Source of the DNA: CAIQQQ01 sp040399685
GTDB taxonomy: Bacteria > Pseudomonadota > Alphaproteobacteria > Acetobacterales > Acetobacteraceae
DNA length: 64,000 nucleotides
Assembly (NCBI GenBank): GCA_040399685.1
Contig: JBBART010000001.1
Span: 186,001-250,000 of the forward strand
Reading direction: 5' to 3'
The position numbers were made by a program, and so were the translations under genes. Shown in pieces: positions 1 through 8,376 of this stretch (the stretch's first letter is position 1; each line of letters begins with the position of its first letter). The notes beneath the pieces are model-generated. The model was not told the DNA's origin, did not search any database, and was given only the letters and a program-made list of their open reading frames with translations.

Positions 1-692
1 GAGACGAGTGCTGCGCCCAGCAGCAAGCCTGCCTGGGGCCAGTTCACGTTGCTGCCGCCAAGCCGGTCCAGCCCGGTGGTGCCGCCCAGCAGGCAGCAAC
101 TGGCGAGCAGGAAGCCGCGCCAGTCAAACGCCCGGCGCATTGTTCCGGCGCCGCGCGGCACCAGCCACAGCGACAGCGCCACGCCGATGCAGCCCAGCGG
201 CAGGTTGATGAAGAAGATCCAGCGCCAGGAGGCGTGTTCGGCGATCAACCCGCCCAAGGGCGGCCCCAGCAGCGGTGCTGTCAGGGCTGGCCAGGTCAAC
301 AGCGCGATGGCGCGCATCAGGTCGGCCTTCTCGGTGGTGCGCAGCACGACCAGGCGGCCGACCGGCACCATCATGGCGCCGCCGATCCCTTGCAGCACGC
401 GGGCCGCCACGAAGGTATCCACCGACTGGGCCAGGCCGCACAGCACCGAGCCGAAGGTGAACAACGCCATCGCCGAGGTGAACACCAGCCGGTTGCCGAA
501 GCGCTCGCTGGCCCATCCGCCCGGCAGGATGAACACCGCGACGGATAGCAGATAGGCCGAGATGCCGATATGCAGATCGACAGCGGTGCCGCCCAGCGAC
601 AGCGCCATGCGGGGCAGGGCGGTGGCGATGATCGAGCCGTCCAGATATTCCATGAAGAACGCGCTGGCGACGAGGAGGGCAAGGCGGCTCAT
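1..692 (-). CDS. MFS transporter, DHA2 (14-TM drug:H+ antiporter) family, partial
   Basis: The reading frame from the ATG at 692 stays open to base 1, so the C-terminal part lies outside the window. About 230 residues are visible. They show hydrophobic segments from the N-terminus (ALLVASAFFMEYLDGSII), a DHA2-type segment DGSIIATALPRMA, and the antiporter motif C region GPPLGGLIAE followed by WRWIFFINLPLG. This pattern is typical of EmrB/QacA-like proton-driven exporters of small toxic molecules in the inner membrane. No regulator is adjacent and the substrate cannot be read from the sequence. The assignment to family is firm; the physiological role is open. Confidence 0.85.
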   Translation of the reverse strand, partial: MSRLALLVASAFFMEYLDGSIIATALPRMALSLGGTAVDLHIGISAYLLSVAVFILPGGWASERFGNRLVFTSAMALFTFGSVLCGLAQSVDTFVAARVLQGIGGAMMVPVGRLVVLRTTEKADLMRAIALLTWPALTAPLLGPPLGGLIAEHASWRWIFFINLPLGCIGVALSLWLVPRGAGTMRRAFDWRGFLLASCCLLGGTTGLDRLGGSNVNWPQAGLLLGAALV

Positions 693-893
693 GGTTCAAC
701 TTTCAATCGTGTCGCATGTTTCGTTTCTCGCACGATGTGCATGCGGTCAATAGTCTCCGGGGCGGTCGGACGTCACCGTTTCTGCAAACGGTCTGGGAAA
801 CTGTGATGCGGCGGCAGCGTTGTCGCTGTGCGTGACGTCAATCCCGCTGCATGGGCGGGCATGGGGTCATCACCATTTCAGAAGGAGACCGAG

Positions 894-1295
894 ATGCTCG
901 CCACTCCATTGCAGAAGCTCGCCTTTATCATCGTCAAGGCGCGGGAGTTCGACGTGCAGGTTCCGGCAGAGGGCCTGGAAGATGGGTCGAACGGGTCGGA
1001 TGATCTTGAGGTTGGGATTCTGGAGTCAACCGCCGACAATCCGACGCTCCTGGAACTCCGCACCATGCTGGTGGATCTCAACGACGACCAGATCACGGAG
1101 GTTGTGGCGTTGGCATGGGTCGGGCGCGGCGACTTCGTGCGGGCCGAATGGAAGGACGCGCTGGCGGCGGCCACGGAGGCGCATAACGAGCGGACCGTGC
1201 CGTATCTGCTCGAAACCCCCAATCTGGGCGACCTGATCGAGCAGGGGCTGGCGGAACTTGGCTATTCCATCATCGATGAGGAGGAGCAGCTCTGA
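894..1295 (+). CDS. DUF3775 family protein
   Basis: A 133-residue acidic cytoplasmic protein of unknown function that resembles the DUF3775 family of Alphaproteobacteria. The ATG at 894 is chosen because AAGGAG lies at 882–887 with good spacing; a longer frame from 828 has no ribosome site. The protein has no signal peptide or membrane segment. It contains a conserved-looking aromatic/acidic stretch (VALAWVGRGDF) and ends in a run of acidic residues (DEEEQL). It stands alone between a divergent exporter and the convergent lon gene, so context gives no hint of function. Confidence 0.75.
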   Translation: MLATPLQKLAFIIVKAREFDVQVPAEGLEDGSNGSDDLEVGILESTADNPTLLELRTMLVDLNDDQITEVVALAWVGRGDFVRAEWKDALAAATEAHNERTVPYLLETPNLGDLIEQGLAELGYSIIDEEEQL

Positions 1296-1307
1296 CGGCT
1301 GCGCTGC

Positions 1308-3674
1308 TCAGAGCTCCAGCGCCGCTGTCACGGCGTTTTCCACCCTGTCCAGCCAGATGAACTCCAACTGCTCGCGTGCCTCGGCGGGGATGTCCTCCAG
1401 GTCGCGGCGGTTGCGGGCCGGCAGCATCACCCGTTTCAATCCGGCGGCGGCGGCGGCCACCACCTTCTCCTTGATGCCGCCCACCGGCAGCACCAGGCCG
1501 CGCAGGCTGATCTCGCCGGTCATGGCGGTGTCGCTGCGCACGTGGCGGCCGGTGAACAGCGAGGCAAGGGCCATGAACATGGCCACGCCCGCGCTCGGCC
1601 CGTCCTTCGGGGTGGCGCCGGCCGGCACGTGGATGTGGATGTCGTTGGTCTCGAACAAGGCCGTGTCCAGCCCCATCTCCTTCGCCTCGGTCTTGATCAG
1701 GCTGAGCGCGGCCTGCGCACTTTCCTTCATCACGTCGCCGAGCTGTCCGGTCAGGATCAGGCGGCCTTTGCCTGGTGTCCGGGCGGCTTCGATGAACAGA
1801 ATGTCGCCGCCGACCGGCGTCCAGGCGAGGCCGGTGGCAACACCGGGCACGCTGGTGCGCATCGCCACCTCGTTCTCGAAGCGCGGCGGGCCGAGCAGGT
1901 CCGCGAGGTCGGCTTCGGTGATGTGGATGTGGTCGGTCGATCCGTCCGCCACCCGCACGGCGGTGCGGCGCAGGGTGCGGCCTATCTCGCGTTCCAGGCT
2001 GCGCACGCCGGCTTCGCGGGTGTAGGCGTGGATGAGGGTCTTGAGCGCCGCCGGGTCCATTTCAATTTGTTCGGGCGTGAGGCCGTTGGCTTCGAGCTGC
2101 CGCCGCCACAGATAGCGTGTGGCGATTTCCAGCTTTTCGCCCGCCGTGTAGCCGACGAGGGAGATGATCTCCATCCGGTCGCGCAACGGCCCGGGGACGG
2201 TGTCGAGCATGTTGGCGGTGGTGAGGAACACCACGCGGCTGAGGTCGTAGGGCACGGCCAGGTAATTGTCGCGGAAGGTGGAATTCTGCTCGGGGTCCAG
2301 CACTTCCAGCAGGGCGGCGGAGGGGTCGCCATGGGCGCCGGTGCCCATCTTGTCGATCTCGTCGAGCATCATCACGCAGTCGCGCGTGCCGGCCTTGCGG
2401 ATGGCCTGGATGATGCTGCCGGGCAGGGCGCCGACATAGGTGCGGCGGTGGCCGCGAATTTCCGCCTCGTCATGCATGCCGCCCAGGCTGACGCGGACAA
2501 ATTTCCGCCCCATGGCGCGGGCGATGGATTGGCCGAGCGAGGTTTTGCCCACGCCCGGCGGCCCCACGAAGCACAGGATGGGCGCCTTGCCGGCGGGAGC
2601 GAGCTTGCGCACCGCCAGATATTCCACGATGCGCTGCTTGATTTTGTCCAGGCCGAAATGGTCCGCATCCAGGATCAGCCGTGCGGCCGTGATGTCGATG
2701 ATGGGTGAGACCGGTGCTGCCCATGGCAGTTCGGTGAGCCATTCGAGATAGCCGCGAATGACGCCGTATTCGGCGCTGGCGTCGGACATGCGGGCGAGGC
2801 GGCGGAGGTCCTTGCGGGCCTGGGTCTCGACCTCCTCGGGCATGCCTGCCTCGGCCACCGCCTTTTCCAGGTCGATGATCTCCTGGCGGGCGCTCTCGTC
2901 CTCGCCGAGTTCGCGCTGGATGGTGGCCATTTGCTCGCGCAGCACCGCCTCGCGCTGGCGTTGGCCGAAGGTGGCCTGGGTCTGGCGGCCGATCTCGGCG
3001 GACAGCCGCAGCACCTGCAGGCGCTGGTTGAGTTGGACGGACACCTTGTCCAGCCGTTCCGTCAGCCCGATCGTCTCCAGGATATCCTGCTTTTCGGCGG
3101 GCTTGGCGTCCAGATAGGCGGCGGCCATGTCGGCCAGGGTGCCGGGGGAGGTGATGGCCTGGATCGCCTGGCTGAGTTCCTGCGGCGCCTGGGGCAGCAG
3201 TTCCAGCGCTTCCAGGGCCTGTTGCTTGACGTTGAGGAAGCGCGCCTCCACTTCCGGCCCGGCGTTGGTGGGTTCCGGCAAATGAAGGCCGCGCACGACC
3301 AGATAGGGCCAGCCGTCCAGCGCCTCGGATATCTGGAACCGTTGCACGCCCTGGCAGACCAGATGATGCTCGCCGTTCGCCCCGGTGATGTAGCGCAGGA
3401 TGTTGGCCACCACCCCGATTTCATACAGATCGGCGGCGGCGGGGTCCGCGAGGTCGGGGTCGCGTTGCAGCACCACCACAATCTGGCGTTGTTCGCGCAC
3501 GGCCTGCTGGGCGGCGGCGATCGATTTCGGGCGGCCGATGGTGATGGGCACCACGATCTCGGGGAACAGCACCATGTTGCGGACGGGCACGACGAGAAAT
3601 GCGTCCGCCGGCGGTGGTGGGGCTGCCTCTGGGGACGTGGGCGCGGGGGAGGCGTCGTCGGCCATGGTCGTCAC
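1308..3674 (-). CDS. lon: ATP-dependent endopeptidase Lon
   Basis: Lon is a cytoplasmic AAA+ protease that degrades misfolded and regulatory proteins. The 788-residue protein has the full order: N-terminal substrate-binding LON domain (about 25–210), AAA+ module with Walker A GPPGVGKT and Walker B MMLDEIDK, and C-terminal serine protease domain. The catalytic dyad is visible as Ser about 694 (PKDGPSAG) and Lys about 735 (GGIKEK). Length is normal for LonA. The start is GTG at 3674, overlapping the hsp20 stop as GTGA, which implies translational coupling; an ATG three codons later at 3665 is the alternative. It is the last gene of the CBS–hsp20–lon operon, so heat or stress control is likely. 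Confidence 0.96.
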   Translation of the reverse strand: MTTMADDASPAPTSPEAAPPPPADAFLVVPVRNMVLFPEIVVPITIGRPKSIAAAQQAVREQRQIVVVLQRDPDLADPAAADLYEIGVVANILRYITGANGEHHLVCQGVQRFQISEALDGWPYLVVRGLHLPEPTNAGPEVEARFLNVKQQALEALELLPQAPQELSQAIQAITSPGTLADMAAAYLDAKPAEKQDILETIGLTERLDKVSVQLNQRLQVLRLSAEIGRQTQATFGQRQREAVLREQMATIQRELGEDESARQEIIDLEKAVAEAGMPEEVETQARKDLRRLARMSDASAEYGVIRGYLEWLTELPWAAPVSPIIDITAARLILDADHFGLDKIKQRIVEYLAVRKLAPAGKAPILCFVGPPGVGKTSLGQSIARAMGRKFVRVSLGGMHDEAEIRGHRRTYVGALPGSIIQAIRKAGTRDCVMMLDEIDKMGTGAHGDPSAALLEVLDPEQNSTFRDNYLAVPYDLSRVVFLTTANMLDTVPGPLRDRMEIISLVGYTAGEKLEIATRYLWRRQLEANGLTPEQIEMDPAALKTLIHAYTREAGVRSLEREIGRTLRRTAVRVADGSTDHIHITEADLADLLGPPRFENEVAMRTSVPGVATGLAWTPVGGDILFIEAARTPGKGRLILTGQLGDVMKESAQAALSLIKTEAKEMGLDTALFETNDIHIHVPAGATPKDGPSAGVAMFMALASLFTGRHVRSDTAMTGEISLRGLVLPVGGIKEKVVAAAAAGLKRVMLPARNRRDLEDIPAEAREQLEFIWLDRVENAVTAALEL

Positions 3675-4069
3675 CCTATCTTGCTGAGGCTGATGATCAG
3701 GCAGCCATGGATCATGTGGCGGGTGGGCCTGTCATAGGGTCCGGGCGGTAACGGGATGCGCCGCTCGAAGCGCCCCTGCGGCAGTTCCATCCGGTGGATC
3801 GCCGCTGTCCGCAGCACCTCGGGAATCCGTCGCTGACCGGCAATGACCAGCCATGGGCCCTCGATCAGGGCCTGCACGTCGGCTGGATCCACGCCGGGCA
3901 GGGCGGCGATGACCAGAACGTCTGTGCTGGTCTCCAGCACATCCACCGGCGGCTCCCAGCCCGGCTGCCGCGCAAGGGAGGCGGAGGGTTGAAACAACTG
4001 GCGGTGCAGTTGCTCGGCACGTGCCAGCGCGCCGATCGCGCCGGCCCACATCCAGTCCTGACGCCTCAT
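3671..4069 (-). CDS. Hsp20/alpha-crystallin family small heat shock protein
   Basis: A 132-residue ATP-independent holdase chaperone. The alpha-crystallin domain begins near WEPPVDVLET and runs through VLVIAALPGVDPADVQ to the end; the final CLIISLSKI strand lacks the usual long C-terminal IxI extension, so the protein is short for the family. The ATG at 4069 is chosen over the upstream TTG at 4075. No strong ribosome site precedes it. Its stop overlaps the GTG of lon, so chaperone and protease are made together. This gene order (CBS, Hsp20, Lon) supports a stress-protein operon. Confidence 0.9.
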   Translation of the reverse strand: MRRQDWMWAGAIGALARAEQLHRQLFQPSASLARQPGWEPPVDVLETSTDVLVIAALPGVDPADVQALIEGPWLVIAGQRRIPEVLRTAAIHRMELPQGRFERRIPLPPGPYDRPTRHMIHGCLIISLSKIG

Positions 4070-4128
4070 TGCCAACTACCGATCGTGTATGTCTGCTGCA
4101 AAACGGCTGCGCTTCGTCTCGCTGCTGC

Positions 4129-4599
4129 TCAGACCAGCATCGCCGGTTCCTTCGCAAGCGCCCGCACCAGGTCGCTGCGGCTGACGATGCCCACCACTTT
4201 GCCCTCCCGCAGGATCGGCACCCGGTGGACGCCATGGCCCACCATCAGCTCGGCCAGCATGGGCAAGGTGGCCTGCTCATCGGCCGATACGACGTGGCGT
4301 TCCATCAGATCGGCGGCCGTGCGGATGTCGCGGCGGAGATACTCGGCGAACGTGTCCGACAGGTCCTCGCCTTCCGCCAGCGCGGTCAGCCACCAGTTCC
4401 GTTGTTGCTGCTTGGACTCGCGGAATGGGCCGACGATTTCGTTCTCACTGATGATTCCGGCCAGCGTGCCGTCATCGTTGCAGACCGGGATCGCGCTGAT
4501 CCGTTTGCTCGCCAGAATCTGCGCCATTTCGGTGACAGAGGCCTGCGGTGTCACGGTGGTGACCGGCGAGGTCATGATTTCTTTGGCAATAACAGTCAT
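4129..4599 (-). CDS. Tandem CBS-domain protein
   Basis: A 156-residue soluble protein made almost entirely of two CBS domains (about 1–65 and 85–150), a Bateman module that usually binds adenosine nucleotides. Repeats of the pattern KEIMTSPVTTV...VTEMAQIL and ADLMERHVVSA...LPMLAELM are visible, each ending in a GI(I/V)S(E/R)xxLV-like strand. The ATG at 4599 has GGAGGA about seven bases upstream; a frame extending to 4647 lacks a ribosome site. It is the first gene of the operon with hsp20 and lon, which suggests an energy- or stress-sensing role, although no effector domain is fused to it. Confidence 0.88.
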   Translation of the reverse strand: MTVIAKEIMTSPVTTVTPQASVTEMAQILASKRISAIPVCNDDGTLAGIISENEIVGPFRESKQQQRNWWLTALAEGEDLSDTFAEYLRRDIRTAADLMERHVVSADEQATLPMLAELMVGHGVHRVPILREGKVVGIVSRSDLVRALAKEPAMLV

Positions 4600-4629
4600 A
4601 TGCTTCCTCCGTTCTGGAACACCTGGAAC

Positions 4630-4658
4630 ATATCGGATCGATGACACGCGGTTTCAGC
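4630..4658 (-). promoter_or_regulatory. Candidate heat-shock (RpoH-type) promoter for CBS–hsp20–lon
   Basis: On the minus strand GCTGAAA (4658–4652) and CCGATAT (4636–4630) are separated by 15 bases. This resembles the sigma-32 consensus (CTTGAAA, 13–17 bases, CCCCATnT) and lies about 30 bases upstream of the CBS start codon. The match is imperfect; the chaperone and protease genes downstream raise its likelihood. Confidence 0.35.
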
Positions 4659-4675
4659 GGCTATCTGTTCTGTGA

Positions 4676-4722
4676 TTTTATCGTCAGGACGTTCATTGTA
4701 TTTCCGCTTCGGAACGATAAAA
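4676..4722. repeat. Nested inverted repeats upstream of the CBS–hsp20–lon operon
   Basis: TTTTATCGT (4676–4684) is repeated as ACGATAAAA (4714–4722), a perfect 9-base inverted repeat with a 29-base spacer. Inside its right edge is a second palindrome, TTCCG-CTT-CGGAA (4702–4714). It lies between the end of the MFS gene and the heat-shock-like promoter, so it could be a regulator site or an RNA hairpin. Confidence 0.4.
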
Positions 4723-4800
4723 CCATGAACGACGTGATTTATCTTTGATCTGGCTCAACCAGTTCTATGAACATGACCAACGTCGATGTCGCCAAAAGGT

Positions 4801-6078
4801 TCATATGGGGCGGATGACATCCATACGGACCGGCAGCAGCGTCCAGGCCAGCATGCCGGCGACCATGCCGATCCCTGCCAGTCCCAGGAATGCGGTGGGT
4901 GCTCCCGCCCAATCGGCCAGCGCGCCCGCCATCACGGTGCCGACGGTGCCACCAATGCCGCCTGCCAGGCCGACAAACCCGATCGACAGGGTGAAATGTC
5001 CGCGCCTGCGGGTGATGTCGGCCACCAGAAGCGGCACGATCATGCCAAGGGACGCCGCACTGAGCGCGTCGACGGCCTGATAGACGATCACCGAGGCATT
5101 GGGGCCACCCAGCGCAAACAGCCCGGCCTTCACCGGCAATGCCAGCAATCCGATCAGCAGGATCGGACGCCGGCCCCATGTGTCTGCCTTGCGGCCCATG
5201 GGCGCTGCCAGCACAGCCGCCAGCAATTGCGAGACAATGACCGCGGCTGCGATCAACAGGTTTCCCTCGGCACTGTCCTCGCGGACGAGCTCGCCGACCG
5301 CGAGCGGCAGGAGGCCCGCATTGCCGAGTTGGAACAGCAACATGCAGCCGGCGAGCACCAGCAGGTGGCGGTTCTTCGCGATCGATATCCGGGCATCCCA
5401 TTTGATCTCGACGCCAGGCCCTGGGCGGATGAGCGCCACATGGTCGGTGATGGCCGGGGCGTTGACCAGATCGCGCGCAGCGATGCGGCGCAGGGCCAGA
5501 ACGGCTGCGATGCCGAAGCCGGCCGCGAGGAATTGCGACAACGCAATCGACACGAACGCGCCGGCCAGCCCCATCGCAGCGGCAGCACAGGCGGATCCGA
5601 GCGAGGCATAGCGCTGGTTGAGGCCCAGGCGCTCGCCCAGCGCCGCGTGCGGCACCATGGCCAGCGTCATCGCGGCAATGGCCGGCGTCAGCACGGCGCT
5701 GGCGCAGCTTTGCAGGACCATCGCGGCGAACACCAATGGCGGCGCCTGCCAGAGGGCGATGGCGGTGGCGGCACTCACCGCCGCGACAAGGCTCAATCCT
5801 GCCGCCAGGCGTTTGTGGCAAACGGCGTCCACCAGCGCGCCACCGGGCACCTGGGCCAGAATGCCGGCCGCACTCGCGAAGCTGAATGCCAGCCCGACAT
5901 CGGTCTGGCTCCATTGCGCGGCCGTCAGGTTGACGGCGATGAACGTGCCGAACCCGGTCTGCATCATGGCGACCAGCAGAATGAGCCAGGACAGTCCGTT
6001 CAGGCTTGCCTTGGTCGGCTGTGAACCGGCCATGTCGGGTCCGGTCGAGCGATGGCTGCGACCGGCTATGGCATCCAT
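4801..6078 (-). CDS. MFS transporter (12-TM type)
   Basis: A 425-residue integral membrane protein with two six-helix halves separated by a cytoplasmic loop around residue 220. The MFS loop signature GxLaDrxGrr appears in the second half as MGRKADTWGRRPILL, and in a weaker form in the first half (PGGALVDAVCHKRLAAG). The first ATG at 6078 is used; a second ATG at 6033, closer to the first helix, is an equally possible start. The neighbouring LysR gene lies upstream on the same strand and may or may not control it. Substrate unknown. Confidence 0.85.
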   Translation of the reverse strand: MDAIAGRSHRSTGPDMAGSQPTKASLNGLSWLILLVAMMQTGFGTFIAVNLTAAQWSQTDVGLAFSFASAAGILAQVPGGALVDAVCHKRLAAGLSLVAAVSAATAIALWQAPPLVFAAMVLQSCASAVLTPAIAAMTLAMVPHAALGERLGLNQRYASLGSACAAAAMGLAGAFVSIALSQFLAAGFGIAAVLALRRIAARDLVNAPAITDHVALIRPGPGVEIKWDARISIAKNRHLLVLAGCMLLFQLGNAGLLPLAVGELVREDSAEGNLLIAAAVIVSQLLAAVLAAPMGRKADTWGRRPILLIGLLALPVKAGLFALGGPNASVIVYQAVDALSAASLGMIVPLLVADITRRRGHFTLSIGFVGLAGGIGGTVGTVMAGALADWAGAPTAFLGLAGIGMVAGMLAWTLLPVRMDVIRPI

Positions 6079-6173
6079 AAAAATAAGGTCCGCGAGATTT
6101 TAGCTGCCTTGAAGAACGGATCTCATCTGATTTTGTTGCAAATTTTGCGGAAGATTTTTCTTGGCTGTCCGGA

Positions 6174-7055
6174 TTATCGAACAGGGTGCTCTGTTGCGAC
6201 GTTCCACTCCTGCAAAAGCCAGTGTTGCAAATGCTTCACGTCCTGCCGGGCGGCGAAATGGGGGGCTACCCAGAGGGAGAGCTCACGCGGGCCAGGCACG
6301 AAGCCGAACGGGGCCACCAGACGGCCGGAGCGCAATTCGTCCAGCGCCAGCATATGTGGCACCACGGCCACGCCCAGTCCGCAGGCGGCGGCCTGGATGA
6401 GGAGGTAGAAATGCGCGAACGCGCGCTCGGCCCCGGCGTTGATGCCTGGCTGGCAGGACGCGCCCAGCCAGTCGGCCCAGGCGTTCGGGCGGGTGCTGGT
6501 GGTGAGCAATGTGGCACGGGAGAGGTCTGTCAGGTGTTCAAGCCTCAGTGTATCGCGGTATTCCGGTGCGCAGACCAGCCCGATCCATTCCGTGCCCAGC
6601 GGGCGGATCAGCGCCGAGCGGGGCGGCTCGATGGTGCTGTTGCGGATGGCGATGCTGACATTGTCGCGGGCGAAGTCCACCCGGTCGTAATTCATGTCCA
6701 GCTTGAGTTCGATCGATGGGTGCGCCTTTTGAAATGACGACATGCGCGGGATGAGCCAGCACATGGTGATCGAGGTCGAGCATGACAGCGTGAGCGGCCC
6801 TGGCGTGACGCGCTTCACCGTCGCCGCGATCAGGTCGAACGCCGTCTTGAGGCCATCGGCCAGCAGCAGGCCCTCTGGCGTTGGCTCCGTCGAACGGGGG
6901 CCGCGCAGCAGCAGCGTGACCCCCATGCGGGCTTCGAGCGCCTTGATCTGGCGGCTGACGGCGCCGTGCGTGACGTGCAGTTCGGCGGCCGCACGGGTGA
7001 GGCTGTGGTGGCGGGCGGTGGCCTCGAAGGCGCGCAGCGCGTTCAGCGACGGCAT
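6174..7055 (-). CDS. LysR-family transcriptional regulator (GcvA-like)
   Basis: A 293-residue LysR regulator: N-terminal winged helix (LNALRAFEATARHHSLTRAA, then HVTHGAVSRQIKALE) followed by a periplasmic-binding-like effector domain. The ATG at 7055 gives the usual LysR N-terminus; a GTG at 7091 would add twelve residues and overlap a likely operator. The gene diverges from the RuBisCO-like/kinase/oxidoisomerase operon starting at 7171, the normal arrangement for a LysR activator of the adjacent operon. An acid sugar or intermediate of that pathway is therefore the likely effector (inference). Confidence 0.9.
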   Translation of the reverse strand: MPSLNALRAFEATARHHSLTRAAAELHVTHGAVSRQIKALEARMGVTLLLRGPRSTEPTPEGLLLADGLKTAFDLIAATVKRVTPGPLTLSCSTSITMCWLIPRMSSFQKAHPSIELKLDMNYDRVDFARDNVSIAIRNSTIEPPRSALIRPLGTEWIGLVCAPEYRDTLRLEHLTDLSRATLLTTSTRPNAWADWLGASCQPGINAGAERAFAHFYLLIQAAACGLGVAVVPHMLALDELRSGRLVAPFGFVPGPRELSLWVAPHFAARQDVKHLQHWLLQEWNVATEHPVR

Positions 7056-7075
7056 GGGGGCTGGCTTTCTGGCTT

Positions 7076-7098
7076 TGTGAGAAAAGCTCACAGCTCAC
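7076..7098. promoter_or_regulatory. Candidate LysR operator between divergent genes
   Basis: TGTGAG-AAAAG-CTCACA is a 17-base inverted repeat at 7076–7092, and AGCTCAC is directly repeated at 7085–7091 and 7092–7098. It lies between the LysR start (7055) and the operon start (7171), where a LysR-type regulator would bind both its own and the target promoter. Confidence 0.45.
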
Positions 7099-7170
7099 GT
7101 ATGACAAATCGCGTTTCCCGTGCAAGTGCTGTGCGATAGGGTTGGCGCCAAGAAACGAAGGGGATGGGAT

Positions 7171-8376
7171 TTGCGCAACTCAGCGCGCATCGAAGCCGAC
7201 TATCTGATTGAAACCGCCTTCGACCCGCGACGCGTCGCAGAGGTGATGGCCGGTGAGCAATCGAGTGGCACGTTCGTGGCCGTTCCCGGGGAGACGCCGG
7301 AACTGAAGGCGCGGGCGGCGGCGCGGGTGGAGGCGCTTGAGGTTGTGGAGAGTGTGGCCGCGCCGTCCTTGCCGGATGCGAAGCGGCCGTCAGGTGCGGC
7401 TGTGATCCAGCGCGCCACTGTCACCTTGTCGTGGCCGCTTGATAATATCGGGTCGTCACTGCCCAATCTCATGGCCACCGTGGCCGGCAATCTGTTCGAG
7501 CTGGAGCAGTTCTCCGGCTTGCGGCTGCTGGATGTCCGGATGCCGGCGCCGTTCGCGGCGGCCTATCCGGGGCCGAAATTCGGCATTGCGGGCACGCGGG
7601 CGCTCTCTGGCGTGCACGGGCGGCCGTTGATCGGTTCGATCGTCAAGCCGTCCGTAGGGTTTGACGCGGACGATACGGCGCGGCTGGTGGGTGAGCTTTG
7701 CGAGGCCGGGATTGATTTCATCAAGGACGACGAGTTGCAGTCCGACGGGCCGGGCTGTCCGTTCGAGGCCCGCGTTGAGGCGGTGATGGCGGTGATCGAG
7801 CGCTATGCGGACCGGGACGGCAAGAAGGTGATGTTCGCCTTCAACCTCACCGGCGATCTGGACCAGATGCGGCGGCGTCATGATTTCGTGCTGGCACGGC
7901 GGGGGACGTGCGTGATGGCCAGCCTGAATTCGGTGGGCCTGGTGGGCATGATCGAGATGGGGCGGCATACGGCGTTGCCGATCCATGCGCATCGCAACGG
8001 CTGGGGGGCGCTGGCGCGGCATCCGTTGCTCGGCTGGTCCTATGTGGCGTGGCAGAAATTCTGGCGTCTGGCCGGGGCTGACCACATGCATGTGAACGGG
8101 TTGCAGAGTAAGTTTTTCGAACCGGATGACAGCGTTCTGGCCTCGGCCCGCGCCTGTCTGACGCCGATGTTCGACAGCAAGCCGTGTTTGGCCATGCCGG
8201 TGTTCTCCTCCGGCCAATCGGCCCGGCAGGCGCCGGCGACGGTGGCTGGGCTGGGGTCTGCTGATCTGATCGTGACCGCCGGCGGTGGCATCATGGCGCA
8301 TCCGGATGGTCCCGGGGCGGGGGTGACGGCGTTGCGGGAGGCCTATGCGGCGGCGCTCGGGAGCCTTGCTGCATGA
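7171..8376 (+). CDS. oiaX: RuBisCO-like protein, probable 3-oxo-isoapionate-4-phosphate decarboxylase
   Basis: A RuBisCO large-chain homologue (401 residues). OiaX enzymes of this superfamily decarboxylate 3-oxo-isoapionate 4-phosphate to an L-erythrulose phosphate in D-apionate catabolism. The metal and substrate sites are intact: Lys159 in GSIVKPSVG, the carbamylated-Lys motif KDDE at 185–188, HAHRNGWG, PVFSSGQSARQAP and the phosphate loop GGGIMAHPDGPGAG. No small subunit or phosphoribulokinase is nearby, so it is not carbon fixation. The TTG at 7171 is chosen because AAGGGGA sits six bases upstream; the frame extends to a GTG at 7120 without a ribosome site. The adjoining kinase and ApnO-like genes give the specific assignment. 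Confidence 0.8.
   Translation: MRNSARIEADYLIETAFDPRRVAEVMAGEQSSGTFVAVPGETPELKARAAARVEALEVVESVAAPSLPDAKRPSGAAVIQRATVTLSWPLDNIGSSLPNLMATVAGNLFELEQFSGLRLLDVRMPAPFAAAYPGPKFGIAGTRALSGVHGRPLIGSIVKPSVGFDADDTARLVGELCEAGIDFIKDDELQSDGPGCPFEARVEAVMAVIERYADRDGKKVMFAFNLTGDLDQMRRRHDFVLARRGTCVMASLNSVGLVGMIEMGRHTALPIHAHRNGWGALARHPLLGWSYVAWQKFWRLAGADHMHVNGLQSKFFEPDDSVLASARACLTPMFDSKPCLAMPVFSSGQSARQAPATVAGLGSADLIVTAGGGIMAHPDGPGAGVTALREAYAAALGSLAA

Noticed and set aside
1542..2708. 388-residue open frame antisense to lon
   Set aside because: Mirrors the codon bias of lon, has no ribosome site or recognisable domain.
7171..8376. True RuBisCO for CO2 fixation
   Set aside because: No small subunit or phosphoribulokinase in the window and the gene is coupled to an acid-sugar kinase; sequence fits RuBisCO-like proteins.
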